From an uncultured Bacteroidales bacterium (GTDB lineage Bacteria; Bacteroidota; Bacteroidia; Bacteroidales; Bacteroidaceae), in the NCBI GenBank assembly GCA_945833885.1, contig CAMAFY010000034.1, positions 1-32,848 on the forward strand: DNA of 32,848 bases, in the 5' to 3' direction. Position numbers and translations under genes: made by a program. Under the pieces are notes generated by a model. It was not told the origin of the DNA, searched no databases, and worked only from the letters and a program-made list of their open reading frames with translations. Shown here one piece after another: positions 1-9,094 of the stretch. Each line of letters starts with the position of its first letter. The stretch's first letter is position 1.

Positions 1-44
1 TAGATGGGGATGATGACGGAAATCTTACATGGCTTTTCGTCCAT
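1..44 (-). CDS. GT2 glycosyltransferase, N-terminal fragment (cut by window edge)
   Basis: An ATG at 44-42 on the minus strand opens a frame that reads MDEKPCKISVIIPI up to the window edge. The KISVIIPIY-type string is the first beta strand of the GT-A fold and is the same opening seen in the other GT2 genes of this cluster. The frame starts inside the last codons of the GT8 gene, an overlap of 20 bases, which fits the tight packing of this operon. Only 14 residues are visible, so the family call rests on this motif and on the neighbours; the sugar and acceptor cannot be told. Confidence 0.6.
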   Translation of the reverse strand, partial: MDEKPCKISVIIPI

Positions 45-972
45 ACACAAAATAGCGTATCAATATTTTTATCCGCTTCCAAAGCGGCAACAGGTCGTAC
101 TCGTTCAGACGGCTATAGAAGAAGTCGAAATAAAACTTGGCATCGAAGAACGGACTCTTGCGGTAATACTCCCACCAGATGTCGAAGTTTACGCAATATC
201 CTTTCCAGGGTTTCTGACCATTATAATGAACAATGCCATTTTGCAATGCCTCATCAATTTCCCTTTCTGTCCAATAAGCATTCAGAGCTTTTTTTCGATG
301 CAACGCGTAATCCGTAAAGTAAGTGGTGACGCAAAAAGAAGGTTCCAGATACTTGATGTGCCCAGCACAAACCAGGTTTATGATATCCATATCCTGAAAG
401 CGGTATCGCTTTTGGGCATGCTCCTTAAAACGATGGACAATTCCATCTTCTCTCATCTTCTTTGAGTTGATAATAAGATTTCCGGAATAAATGATGCCTT
501 TGGCCGATACCCCAAGGGTCTTCTCATAATATTCCCTTGTATCTTTGTCAAATTGTGCCAAAGAGTCCACGCCTGCAACGTATGCATCAACCAATTCTAT
601 GTTATTATAAAATGCAGACAAATCCGCACGGAATATCACATCCACATCGGAATACAGAATCTTTTCGTATTCTGGTATAAGTTCCGGTATCAACAACCGA
701 TAATAGGCCATGGTCTTGATGCCACGTATTTCATACGATTGGTCAAAGACACGTTCTACCGTACGATATTGAATATTGCAATTCCCGTAATGTTCCTGCA
801 ACCTGTTCAAAACTTCCTTGTCAAGATGCTCATCAGGGGAACACAACACGAAAATATCATAAAACGTATCCTCGTGCGCATGATGCAACAATGAAGAAAT
901 GCAAATACAAGCCGGCAACAACCAATCATTTCCAAATGCAAATGCAATCGGAACGATTTTCTTTTCCACCAT
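25..972 (-). CDS. GT8-family glycosyltransferase
   Basis: A 315-residue protein that should transfer a hexose from a nucleotide sugar to the growing polysaccharide repeat unit on the cytoplasmic side of the membrane. It has the GT8 layout (LgtC/glycogenin-like): a start strand VPIAFAFGNDW, a YSDVDVIF segment with the metal-binding DVD at residues 109-111, YSGNLIIN at 162-169 and HYNGQKPW at 249-256, the last matching the conserved HxxGxxKPW of GT8 enzymes. Length is normal for the family. Its ATG follows directly on the TAG of the upstream GT2 gene, with no spacer, so translation is probably coupled. The donor sugar (often UDP-glucose or UDP-galactose in GT8) is inference. Confidence 0.9.
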   Translation of the reverse strand: MVEKKIVPIAFAFGNDWLLPACICISSLLHHAHEDTFYDIFVLCSPDEHLDKEVLNRLQEHYGNCNIQYRTVERVFDQSYEIRGIKTMAYYRLLIPELIPEYEKILYSDVDVIFRADLSAFYNNIELVDAYVAGVDSLAQFDKDTREYYEKTLGVSAKGIIYSGNLIINSKKMREDGIVHRFKEHAQKRYRFQDMDIINLVCAGHIKYLEPSFCVTTYFTDYALHRKKALNAYWTEREIDEALQNGIVHYNGQKPWKGYCVNFDIWWEYYRKSPFFDAKFYFDFFYSRLNEYDLLPLWKRIKILIRYFVYGRKAM

Positions 973-1935
973 CTATCCTTTTATTTTGGGGAGTTTGTGA
1001 TAAGAAGTACTCTTGAGAAAGCCCTGTGCATCATATATGGCTCTTTTCTTCAGTTTGAAAATCTCCCACTGTCCTTTCAACAATGATATGCCCAAAGTAA
1101 AGCCTAAGGCATAAGCAATGCAGATACAACTCCACATTTTCAATAGCAAGTTGCGCTCGGGAGTAAAGATGAAGCGATGCCAGAAAATAGTTTTGAAACG
1201 GAAATCACTATATATTAATGTCCGTTCCTTTTCGGGATTCCTATTTCCCCCTGCATCCAAATGAACAATGCCACTATTAAAAGACGTCAGCTGTTTTTTA
1301 CCCATCAAAAACATCTTGTAGTACATCACCTGGTCTTCTCCCAAAGGGTAAGCCAGTTCATCCATCCACAGTTCCTCTTCAAAATGGATTTTCAGAAAGT
1401 CATTCTTCCGACAGAAGAAGCAAGGACCAGCATTGGTCTGTGACCAATAGGTAGGAAGTACAGGGTTGGCATTATAGGAATATCCGGCTGTACGCATCAC
1501 CTTATATCCCCACTTGTCATCCCCACGTCGTGCTCGCATCCGTCCCGAAAGGGTCATCATCAGTTCTGCAGCAAAAGGACGCTTTGCGTTTGGAAAGACA
1601 TCGGGTGAAATCACATCCGCCCCCTTTTCCTGTAACTGGTTATACAACGTTGCTACAGCCGAAGGCGGCAGATAGACGTCGTCGTCCAGGAACAGCATCC
1701 ACTCCGTCTCCACCTCATCGTACGGCAGGGCACGTTGTGCCACCATACCTTTCTTAACATAGACGTAACGCTCCGTACCGATGGTCCCCTTCGGCAAGGG
1801 ATAGCCCTCGGCAATATAGACGATAATGGTATTGGGAGCGATGGTTTGTGCCTGCAGCGAATCGAGCAACTGCTGGTACTTCGCCCCGGCAGTGCCGAGA
1901 GTGCGGATAACGGCGGTATATTCAAATTCTGCCAT
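973..1935 (-). CDS. GT2-family glycosyltransferase with C-terminal membrane segment
   Basis: A 320-residue inverting GT-A transferase. After an opening strand (YTAVIRTLG) come a region typical of GT2 enzymes and the metal-binding motif LFLDDDV with DDD at about 84-86. A long hydrophobic stretch near residues 265-285 (LLLKMWSCICIAYALG...) suggests anchoring to the inner membrane, next to a lipid-linked acceptor. The sequence differs clearly from the three following GT2 proteins: the opening lacks VxxIIPVYN, and the acceptor half is rich in aromatic residues. The start overlaps the end of the upstream GT2 gene by 14 bases. It is the second-last complete gene of the visible operon. Donor and acceptor cannot be told from sequence. 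Confidence 0.85.
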   Translation of the reverse strand: MAEFEYTAVIRTLGTAGAKYQQLLDSLQAQTIAPNTIIVYIAEGYPLPKGTIGTERYVYVKKGMVAQRALPYDEVETEWMLFLDDDVYLPPSAVATLYNQLQEKGADVISPDVFPNAKRPFAAELMMTLSGRMRARRGDDKWGYKVMRTAGYSYNANPVLPTYWSQTNAGPCFFCRKNDFLKIHFEEELWMDELAYPLGEDQVMYYKMFLMGKKQLTSFNSGIVHLDAGGNRNPEKERTLIYSDFRFKTIFWHRFIFTPERNLLLKMWSCICIAYALGFTLGISLLKGQWEIFKLKKRAIYDAQGFLKSTSYHKLPKIKG

Positions 1936-2875
1936 GACGTAGTTTTCGTAGGTTCAACATCAATCTTGAAATCCAAGACAGATGGTGAGTCAAGCACCAC
2001 ATATTGAATTTCAATTTCAAATTGATATAGGGACAGTCCCAAATATAATGTTTCTTCTCCGGAACCATCGTCAGGAAATCCTTCCACGTTTCGCGTTCCA
2101 ACACCAATTCCTGTGTGGATTTCAGCATCCGCCAGCACATGGTCTTGCGGTAGTCCTCGTAGACACCCTGCTCCTTGAAGAAGCGGATGATGTCCTGATA
2201 TACCCACTGTTCGTCACACTCCGTCTTTTTGTTCAGATTGTGCATCACACTCCCTCCCTGCTGGCGGTAGTGGTAGAACGGACGGTGTACATTCGCCACC
2301 TTACGAGCAAAATAACACAGACGGACTATCAGATGGAAATCCTCACAGTAAGTAACACCCTGCGGGCTTTGTAACTGATGCTCTTCGTAGAGGGAACGCT
2401 TATGGATTCCCCCCCACACACACGTCCATACAGAGGTGATGTAGCGGTTCAACGACGTGATCTTGCAGTCATCCCAGTCCGGAAACCGGTAGGGCACGTC
2501 CCGGTCTGGATAAGCAAACAGAGAGTCGCCCATTACGATGTCGGCCCCAGTCTCTTCGCCCTTCTGGAGTAACAACTCCAACATTTCCGGCTCTATCCAG
2601 TCATCCCCGTCCAAATACATCACCCACTCTCCAGAAGCCATTGCCAATCCACCATTCCGCGCAGAAGTTAATCCGCCATTGGGTTTATGAATGACCCGGA
2701 TGCGCCCGTCTTTCGTAGCATATTCATCACAGATGGAACCACAGGTATCCTTGCTACCATCGTCAACCAGAATCAATTCCCATTCGGTAAACGTTTGGGC
2801 AAGGATGCTATCAATGCAGCATGGAAGGAATTTTTCAATATTATATATAGGAACAATAATAGAAATCACACACAT
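1922..2875 (-). CDS. GT2-family glycosyltransferase
   Basis: A GT2 enzyme of 317 residues if it starts at the ATG at 2875. This start gives MCVISIIVPIYN and overlaps the stop of the upstream gene by 10 bases. An in-frame ATG at 2905 would add 10 residues but overlap the upstream gene by 40 bases, so I prefer 2875. Visible motifs are the first strand ISIIVPIYN, LILVDDGSKD at about 35-44 and the metal site YLDGDDW at about 87-93, where most relatives have DSDD. The C-terminal half (HYRQQGGSV, residues near 200) resembles EpsJ/WcaA-type transferases. It probably adds one sugar of the repeat unit; the specific sugar is unknown. Confidence 0.88.
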   Translation of the reverse strand: MCVISIIVPIYNIEKFLPCCIDSILAQTFTEWELILVDDGSKDTCGSICDEYATKDGRIRVIHKPNGGLTSARNGGLAMASGEWVMYLDGDDWIEPEMLELLLQKGEETGADIVMGDSLFAYPDRDVPYRFPDWDDCKITSLNRYITSVWTCVWGGIHKRSLYEEHQLQSPQGVTYCEDFHLIVRLCYFARKVANVHRPFYHYRQQGGSVMHNLNKKTECDEQWVYQDIIRFFKEQGVYEDYRKTMCWRMLKSTQELVLERETWKDFLTMVPEKKHYIWDCPYINLKLKFNMWCLTHHLSWISRLMLNLRKLRHGRI

Positions 2876-3870
2876 ATCTTGCCTTTCATATACGTAACCA
2901 ACCATCTACACATATCATACAAATCATACAAACGCATATCAAGCATTTTTACAAGCATCTTCGTTTTCAAAGAGTTTGGATAAATATTGTGTACGTAACA
3001 ATCTATATCCAGATTCCGAAGGACTATTCTCCTGCTTTTGCACGGTATCTCTTGTATATACAAAGCATTCAACACCCGATTGATATAGGAAGCTTTTAAC
3101 CAATTCAATTCTTTTCGTGCCTTTGGCGATAACTTTTTGTTACATACCATTTGGTCTACTAACGAATGAATTTTTTGCATTCCCGACAACTCACTTTGTA
3201 GGGAATTCACTCTCTTCGTCAAAGAACCCGCAATCTCGCTTCTGTAGCAATAGTCAGTATAACATACAATCTTTATTTCATTCGCCTGCAACATATAGGA
3301 ATAAAGGAATATGGCATCCTCCCCTATATGTACATCTTCTTCAAACCGAAGTCGGTAAGTCTCAATGATTTTTCTTTTGTAAAGTTTGCTCCATGGCGAT
3401 GTATGCCAACTCATCGCATTTTGCTCAAACAAAAGAGAGAAGTTTTCGGCAGTGATATCATGCTCCGGATATTCTTCTTTAACACCTTTATTGTCGTTGT
3501 CACTGAACACAGTAGCATAGGTAATCACCAAATCCGACGTATGGGCACATATCATTAAATGCTCTAAATACAAAGGCTTAATCCAGTCATCACTATCCAC
3601 AAAGGTCACCCATTCTCCCCGCGCATTATCCAGTCCCAGATTTCGTGCTGAACTCACTCCCCCATTCTCCTTATGGAATACTCTCACGCGGGCATCCTTG
3701 GCTGCATACTCATCACAGATGGCGCCTGAGGAATCCTTGCTGCCATCATCTATGAGCAGTAATTCCCAATTGGTAAAGGTCTGGACCAACACACTGTCTA
3801 TGCAGCGATAGAGGTACTTCTCTGCATTATAGACCGGAATGATTACTGATATTTTAGGGATATTGGCCAT
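2866..3870 (-). CDS. GT2-family glycosyltransferase (paralogue of the next gene)
   Basis: A 334-residue GT2 enzyme. The GT-A motifs are SVIIPVYN at 8-15, LLLIDDGSKD at 37-46, GGVSSARNLGLDNARGEW at 70-87 and the metal-binding DSDDW at 92-96. The first 100 residues are almost the same as those of the neighbouring 3870-4823 product, and the DNA is nearly identical over 3585-3670, while the C-terminal acceptor halves differ. This suggests a local duplication or gene conversion of the donor-binding half. Its ATG shares one base with the upstream stop (TAATG), a sign of translational coupling. The coding sequence is AT-richer than the flippase and Fe-S genes, as is common in polysaccharide clusters. 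Confidence 0.9.
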   Translation of the reverse strand: MANIPKISVIIPVYNAEKYLYRCIDSVLVQTFTNWELLLIDDGSKDSSGAICDEYAAKDARVRVFHKENGGVSSARNLGLDNARGEWVTFVDSDDWIKPLYLEHLMICAHTSDLVITYATVFSDNDNKGVKEEYPEHDITAENFSLLFEQNAMSWHTSPWSKLYKRKIIETYRLRFEEDVHIGEDAIFLYSYMLQANEIKIVCYTDYCYRSEIAGSLTKRVNSLQSELSGMQKIHSLVDQMVCNKKLSPKARKELNWLKASYINRVLNALYIQEIPCKSRRIVLRNLDIDCYVHNIYPNSLKTKMLVKMLDMRLYDLYDMCRWLVTYMKGKICV

Positions 3871-4823
3871 TAATATTTATGTTTATTTGCCTGATGCATT
3901 TTCAGACGATAAAGGAGATGGAAGGATAACCAAGTCCTTACCCATGCTAAAATGCCCAAATGAGCAGAACGGCGAAGACAGAGCCTTTCTACATCCTTAT
4001 TCTTGTACCACAGGTATCCATGCTTCGGTAAATCATTCATACAACGTTCATAAAAGGCCTGAACATTGAAGACTTCAAACCCTTTATCTCTAACACCAAT
4101 ACTTTGATATGTTTTCTCTAAAGATAAAAGATGATGAACAGAAGATTCTACAGATATCTGGTATTTTGCATCTGTTGATTGAGACGGAGCTATATATACA
4201 TATAAACAATTTTCAATTGCAGAATTTGCTAATACTCTTAAGCTCCTTGATCTTGATATAAAGGAAAACACATATTTTGTATCTTCACTGATACACATGC
4301 TTTCATCAAAATGCAAGCCCAATACTAACTGTCTTCGAAACATCTTCCCCCAAGGAGCTAAAAAGCACAAGTTCGTCAAACAATTTGTTACTCCAGACTT
4401 TATATCATTATAATAGCCAGGTGAAATTTGTGAGCCAACCTCTTCTGCTTCTTGTTTCCTTATCATCTGAATATTCCCCACCACTAAATCCGCATCCAGA
4501 TTACCATCAAAGGACTTGAGATAGTTTTCTTCTATATAGTCATCACTATCCACAAAGGTTATCCATTCTCCCCGCGCATTATCCAGTCCCAGATTTCGTG
4601 CTGAACTTACTCCCCCATTTTCCTTATGGAAGACCCTTACGCGAGTATCCTGGGCTGCATACTCATCGCAGATGGTGCCAGAAGAATCCTTGCTACCATC
4701 GTCTATGAGGAGCAGTTCAAAGTTCGTATAGGTCTGGGCGAGGATGCTGTCTATGCAACGGTGCAGGAATTTCTCCGTATTATAGACCGGGACGATAATG
4801 GATACAACAGGTGTGGGTGTCAT
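3870..4823 (-). CDS. GT2-family glycosyltransferase (paralogue of the preceding entry)
   Basis: A 317-residue GT2 enzyme starting MTPTPVVSIIVPVYN. The donor-binding half carries LLLIDDGSKD at 37-46, the long shared block at 70-87 and DSDDY at 92-96. The acceptor half is AT-rich and unlike its paralogue. It is the first GT gene after a 239-bp gap from the pyruvyl transferase gene, the only real gap in the operon. That gap holds a dispersed repeat element (see 4876-5001), so the gene may be read through from the flippase promoter or have its own start; I see no clear -7 box in the gap. Family assignment is firm; specificity is unknown. Confidence 0.9.
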   Translation of the reverse strand: MTPTPVVSIIVPVYNTEKFLHRCIDSILAQTYTNFELLLIDDGSKDSSGTICDEYAAQDTRVRVFHKENGGVSSARNLGLDNARGEWITFVDSDDYIEENYLKSFDGNLDADLVVGNIQMIRKQEAEEVGSQISPGYYNDIKSGVTNCLTNLCFLAPWGKMFRRQLVLGLHFDESMCISEDTKYVFSFISRSRSLRVLANSAIENCLYVYIAPSQSTDAKYQISVESSVHHLLSLEKTYQSIGVRDKGFEVFNVQAFYERCMNDLPKHGYLWYKNKDVERLCLRRSAHLGILAWVRTWLSFHLLYRLKMHQANKHKY

Positions 4824-4875
4824 AAATCTTATTATATCTAAGAATGGAAAAGGTGACTTTTACCTCTCCACTCTC

Positions 4876-5001
4876 CAAAAAAAGTTTTTGAAAAAAACCT
4901 ACATTTCCTACACCACCTGCGGAAAACATCTGTATATATTAGTAATTTCCGGTGAAGGATTGGGTGTAGGATTCAGCATGGGTGTAGGATTATCCTACAC
5001 C
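4876..5001. repeat. Dispersed intergenic element, copy A (GGTGTAGGAT units)
   Basis: An A/T tract (4877-4897) is followed by CTACATTTCCTACAC (4899-4913), then 37 nt, then three related units: GGTGAAGGAT (4951), GGTGTAGGAT (4963) and GGTGTAGGAT (4981), with start spacings of 12 and 18. The last unit forms a perfect 21-nt palindrome with the inverted ATCCTACACC at 4992-5001. The same order and spacing occur in inverted orientation at 27339-27450. It lies in the gap between the GT2 and pyruvyl transferase genes. The palindrome could end or pause transcription, but no T-run follows. Confidence 0.75.
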
Positions 5002-5062
5002 ATTTGCTCTTTTACAGTCTCGAAAGCATATGAAAACGTACGAATCGCGTACCTTTCAGGTA

Positions 5063-6184
5063 TTAACATCCCAATGCCTCGGCAAGGAACTGGCGCGAGG
5101 AGATGCGCATCTGCTCCAACCTTTCATTGACATCTTTCCAGTTAATATTGGTATCGGGAAGCGAAAAGTCCTCTGCAGATATCAGACGGTCCGAAAGGCC
5201 GAGAGGTTCCAAAAGGGAATGGAAACGTCCCATCCCACGCCAGCGATTTCCCAAACAGACAAATGGTTTCTGGAAAATGATGGAAAACACACACCCGTGG
5301 AAGGAGTCCGTCACCACGAATTCGGCCTGGTCGAACTCTGCCAACCATTGGGAGATTGTCAGCATCTTTCCTCCATGGGACTCGGCACTGAAAGTCTTTA
5401 CAGGAAGATGGAGTTGGGAACCCAGTCTTGACAGACACTGCTGTATCTGCTCAGAAGTGTCAAGAATATAGGCAGCAATATGCGGATTGAAGCCCCTATC
5501 CTCATCTTTAATCTTTGTCCTGTATTTTTCGGCAGGAAGGAGGAGTGTGGGGTCCAAGACCTTCACCCCCTTGGAATAGCCGAAATCGCGCTCCAGAATT
5601 TCGAGTCCTTCATATTCGCGAACGGATACCGCATCGAAACGATGGAGCAAATCACGGCACACAGGTAGCATAGCCTCAGAAATAAATTCGCGCGACTTAC
5701 CAAATGATGCGGCATAGGCTATACGAGGCCGAGGGTCGTTCATGGCAAGGAAATCGAGGAAATACCTCGAAATTGAAGGGGAATAGTCTTCACGCCACAC
5801 CTGGTCACTCCCTACTACAAATGCATCATATCCACGGTTTTCTACAAAAAGGCCCAAATCCACATCAGCAAAAAAACGTTTTGTCTTATGAATTTCCCCG
5901 ACGAACGCAGAATCTACATACTGCGGAGCAACGGGGGTGTATTGTGGGGTCAAAGGCGAATGGATGTAGACGCCGCCACGTCGGAGCAGGTATTTTTTTA
6001 TCAGACATTTGACCACACTTAGGCAACGCCTCGCCAGAAACCTTCTTCCAGGACGCTTTTCATAACAAAGAAAAATCATCTCCGGTTGATGCCCCATGGC
6101 AAGGAGCACCTGCTGCAAGGCCCAATTCTGAAGTATACCGCCATAATTATGGCGAATAGGCAATGTGAGAATACCTATCTTCAT
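5063..6184 (-). CDS. Polysaccharide pyruvyl transferase family protein
   Basis: A 373-residue protein of the WcaK/CsaB/EpsI family, which adds pyruvate as a ketal from phosphoenolpyruvate to a sugar of a surface polysaccharide, giving it negative charge. Visible signatures are the start KIGILTLPIRHNYGGILQN (NYGG at 13-16), FVVGSDQVW at about 122-130 and TDSFHGCVF near residue 290. The length is typical. Its start overlaps the end of the Fe-S protein gene by 4 bases (ATGA). In many Bacteroidetes clusters these two families sit side by side, and a joint role in modifying the polysaccharide is likely but not proven here. Some family members use other ketal donors or acceptors, so the exact reaction is inference. 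Confidence 0.92.
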   Translation of the reverse strand: MKIGILTLPIRHNYGGILQNWALQQVLLAMGHQPEMIFLCYEKRPGRRFLARRCLSVVKCLIKKYLLRRGGVYIHSPLTPQYTPVAPQYVDSAFVGEIHKTKRFFADVDLGLFVENRGYDAFVVGSDQVWREDYSPSISRYFLDFLAMNDPRPRIAYAASFGKSREFISEAMLPVCRDLLHRFDAVSVREYEGLEILERDFGYSKGVKVLDPTLLLPAEKYRTKIKDEDRGFNPHIAAYILDTSEQIQQCLSRLGSQLHLPVKTFSAESHGGKMLTISQWLAEFDQAEFVVTDSFHGCVFSIIFQKPFVCLGNRWRGMGRFHSLLEPLGLSDRLISAEDFSLPDTNINWKDVNERLEQMRISSRQFLAEALGC

Positions 6185-7416
6185 AATAATCTATAAAGCT
6201 TCCGCCAGAGACGGAAAGGAAGAGAAGGGTGGGTTGTTGCGCCAAGAGCCCGGAAGAAACCGGAACGTCTGAGCATCATAAAGAAGAACTTACGGTTAAT
6301 GGGGCGACTGACGGAGGCGGAGATGCTGGTGTTGTGGGCATGTACCCGCTCGAAAGGTTGGGAATGGAATGCAATGGGGAGGGAGGAAAGTAACTTTTGT
6401 CCGCGTTCGCTGTTCACAAATACCAGACTGGTGCCACCGTCATCGTCGAGGTGGGGAGCCTCACGCTCCACACCCCAATAGTCGCCGAGGGTCAGGTCGC
6501 TGCCGCTGCGGAAACACTTGGCCGGACAGGCATAACACGACGGGCGGAGAATCAGGTCGCGGAGAAATGCCTGCATAAAGGCATTTTCCGTAAAGCCATT
6601 AAGAGCGCAAAACTGAATTTTCTCTCCTGCAGCCGAGGCTTTGGAGAGGGAGAGCGCAAAACGGTATTTTTTCCAACCGTTCGTCTTGTCCCGAAAGCGG
6701 ATGTCGTCGATGCGGCATCCCAAACGTGCCGCGAGGGCATCGGCTTTCGGGATAGAGGGAATAGTGGAGAACGCAAAACGGTATTTTTTCTCGCCCTTAC
6801 GGGCGATTTTCGTCATTTCCTCTGCCAGATAGGCCCGGAAGACTCCGGGGGAGGGGACACCATGGCAGACGAAGTCGACACAGAGCAGGTGGTCGTAGTC
6901 GCGCCGCAGGAAACGCCGCAGCCCGGCAATCTGACAGGGGGTGCCGGAAAAGAGGACCTGGCGCCCGGACTTCAGGAAACGTTCCGCCTGCAGGAAGGTA
7001 TCGCCGATGACACTCTGCACATATTTGCTGCCGCGGAATGCCGCCAGCTCCTCGCGCGTCTCGGCATAGCGGTGACAGACTTCCCAATGTGCATCGAACG
7101 CGGCTCCGAACACCACACCCCCAGCATCGATTACCACCTCGGCAAGGGCGGTAAACACACCGCCCGAACTGCTGGCAAGACGCACCCCGGCATCGGGATT
7201 GATGGCAGCGAAGGTCTGCAGAGGCTGGCGTTCGGCATCGGGATGCAGCTCGGGACAGACCTGTTCGCACAGACCACAATTGACGCAGTGCGATGTGTCG
7301 ACCTCGGGATAGAGAAAGCCTTCGGCATCCTCGCGGAGGGATATGCACTGCTTAGGGCAACGCTGCACACAGGCACTGCAACCGCAACATCGGGAGGAAT
7401 CGGAAATTCGAATCAT
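6181..7416 (-). CDS. Coenzyme F420 hydrogenase/dehydrogenase beta-subunit-like Fe-S protein
   Basis: A 411-residue protein with two N-terminal [4Fe-4S] ferredoxin motifs: Cys10, Cys13, Cys16, Cys20-Pro and Cys44, Cys47, Cys50, Cys54-Pro. The FrhB-type domains follow (for example SSSGGVFTALAE near residue 80 and GTPCQIAGLRRFL near 160). Bacteria of this group do not use F420 as a rule. Homologues in polysaccharide clusters are usually found next to pyruvyl transferases, so a redox step on a sugar or a supporting role is likely, with no proven reaction. It overlaps both neighbours by 4 bases (ATGA), so the flippase, this gene and the pyruvyl transferase form a tightly coupled unit. GC content is higher than in the GT2 genes. 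Confidence 0.9.
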   Translation of the reverse strand: MIRISDSSRCCGCSACVQRCPKQCISLREDAEGFLYPEVDTSHCVNCGLCEQVCPELHPDAERQPLQTFAAINPDAGVRLASSSGGVFTALAEVVIDAGGVVFGAAFDAHWEVCHRYAETREELAAFRGSKYVQSVIGDTFLQAERFLKSGRQVLFSGTPCQIAGLRRFLRRDYDHLLCVDFVCHGVPSPGVFRAYLAEEMTKIARKGEKKYRFAFSTIPSIPKADALAARLGCRIDDIRFRDKTNGWKKYRFALSLSKASAAGEKIQFCALNGFTENAFMQAFLRDLILRPSCYACPAKCFRSGSDLTLGDYWGVEREAPHLDDDGGTSLVFVNSERGQKLLSSLPIAFHSQPFERVHAHNTSISASVSRPINRKFFFMMLRRSGFFRALGATTHPSLPFRLWRKLYRLL

Positions 7417-8990
7417 AGGAAACGGTGTATGGTTTCTTTCGCCTTGGCAACCAGAAAACGACGCTCACCCTGCGTGCATCCCAAACGCCAGACACTGAAA
7501 ATACTACATACCACACAGACTACAGAAAGCATCAGGAAACGCTGCCACCCCTCAAGAGGAAGGGTTCGAAGCAAAGCGAAAGGCAGAATGGCGGCGGCGG
7601 CGGAAACTATCCACACATTGAGATAAACGTTGCGCAGGAAACGCCGCATGGACAATCCTGCCATCCGGCGTAGGAACCACAGACGCAACATCATGCAGGC
7701 AAAGGACACACCCAAACCCACATAATACACATATTCCGGCGCATAGCCCAACTTCAGGCAAATCCACGAAAGCGGGAAGTTCATCAACAACATTCCGCCC
7801 ACGACAATCTGATAGTTGCGAATCTTCCCAGTGGCATTCTGCAAGGTGATGAGGGTGTTGGAAAGGATGTCGGACATGGTAAGCAACAACACCAGCCGCA
7901 CAAAACTTACACTGTGGGCAGGATAATGCTTCAGCCAAAGCGTGAGCACGAAATCCGTTTCGAACAGGATGGGAAGGGCCAGAATGAGCAGAATATAGAA
8001 CGAAAACCGCGAACCGCGTTCCACGATGGAAAACATATAGTCGCGGTCATCGGCGGCATAGGATTTGGTAATCTGCGGATTAAGGGCTGCCATGAAGTTT
8101 CCGGCAAAGCCTCCCACGGCATTGTTGACCGAAAGGGCGACACCACGGGCGGCATTGATGACAGGACCTCCGGCATAAAGGTTGAGGAGGAGATTGACGC
8201 CCTGGTCCTTGAGCAACCCTGCCGTACAGCCTATAAAATTCCAGGTAGCGAAACCGCTCATTTCCTTCCAATACGAACGGTCGAAAAGAAAACGAAGGCG
8301 ACACTCCTCGAAATGACGGCGGCAATAGGAAAGGTATATGCCCTGCATGGTGACACTCAACGAAAGAAGGAGAAGAGCGTAGACTATCAACTTGTCGAAC
8401 TGCCATGGGGCATAGGCCACAAACAGGATGATGAGCAGACGGGCAAGGACATCGAAAATGCCGAAATAGGCAAAGGCCGACATCCGCTCATGGGAGATGA
8501 TGGAGGCATTGAAGGGTACGCTGAAAAGACCCAGCATGAACGAGAGGATGGAGGTCTGGAACACCCAGTTGGCTGCCACAAGACGGCTGGGGGGAAGCAC
8601 AAGCTGGGTATTGAGGAACCACAGACCAAGGGTCTCCGTAGCCACAAAGATAATGGCGGCAAGAGAGACATGGATGACCAACGAGGTGGAGAACACCAAC
8701 TTCAGCCGTTCCTTGTCACCACGTCCGAGCTCAAAAGTCAGGAAACGCCCCGTTGCAGAACTAAGCGAACTTGAAATCAGCGAAAACATTCCCACAAAAC
8801 CTCCCACCACGTTCTGGATACCGTAGTCCTCGACTCCGAGCGTATTGAGGATGACGCGGGAGGTGTAGAGCGAAACGAGCATGCTAATAAGCATGCGGAC
8901 GTAGAGGACGAGGGTATTCTTGGCGATGCGTTTGGTGTTTTCGCTGTGGGTGGCGTCCATAAAAGAATGAGGCGGGAGGATATACGTCAT
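7413..8990 (-). CDS. wzx: Polysaccharide flippase (Wzx/MATE-like, MOP superfamily)
   Basis: A 525-residue integral membrane protein with about 12-14 hydrophobic segments. It starts with the typical helix order KNTLVLYVRMLISMLVSLYTSRVILNTLGVEDYG. This class moves undecaprenyl-linked repeat units across the inner membrane. The string VEDYGIQNVVGGFVGMFSLIS is characteristic of the Bacteroidetes type. Two starts are possible: ATG at 8990 (used here) and ATG at 8960 (MDATHSENTKRIAKNT); the second loses nothing conserved. It is the first gene of the leftward operon and lies 255 nt downstream of a -7 box set between inverted repeats. No Wzy polymerase is visible in the window; it may lie beyond the left edge. 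Confidence 0.9.
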   Translation of the reverse strand: MTYILPPHSFMDATHSENTKRIAKNTLVLYVRMLISMLVSLYTSRVILNTLGVEDYGIQNVVGGFVGMFSLISSSLSSATGRFLTFELGRGDKERLKLVFSTSLVIHVSLAAIIFVATETLGLWFLNTQLVLPPSRLVAANWVFQTSILSFMLGLFSVPFNASIISHERMSAFAYFGIFDVLARLLIILFVAYAPWQFDKLIVYALLLLSLSVTMQGIYLSYCRRHFEECRLRFLFDRSYWKEMSGFATWNFIGCTAGLLKDQGVNLLLNLYAGGPVINAARGVALSVNNAVGGFAGNFMAALNPQITKSYAADDRDYMFSIVERGSRFSFYILLILALPILFETDFVLTLWLKHYPAHSVSFVRLVLLLTMSDILSNTLITLQNATGKIRNYQIVVGGMLLMNFPLSWICLKLGYAPEYVYYVGLGVSFACMMLRLWFLRRMAGLSMRRFLRNVYLNVWIVSAAAAILPFALLRTLPLEGWQRFLMLSVVCVVCSIFSVWRLGCTQGERRFLVAKAKETIHRFL

Positions 8991-9094
8991 TTTCCCGTCG
9001 GTTATACTAATTTATTGTATAACAGACGGTTACAATAAAAACAAGGCGAACTTGGGAAAAAGTTCCGCAATTTATGATAAGGGCTGTCAATCAG

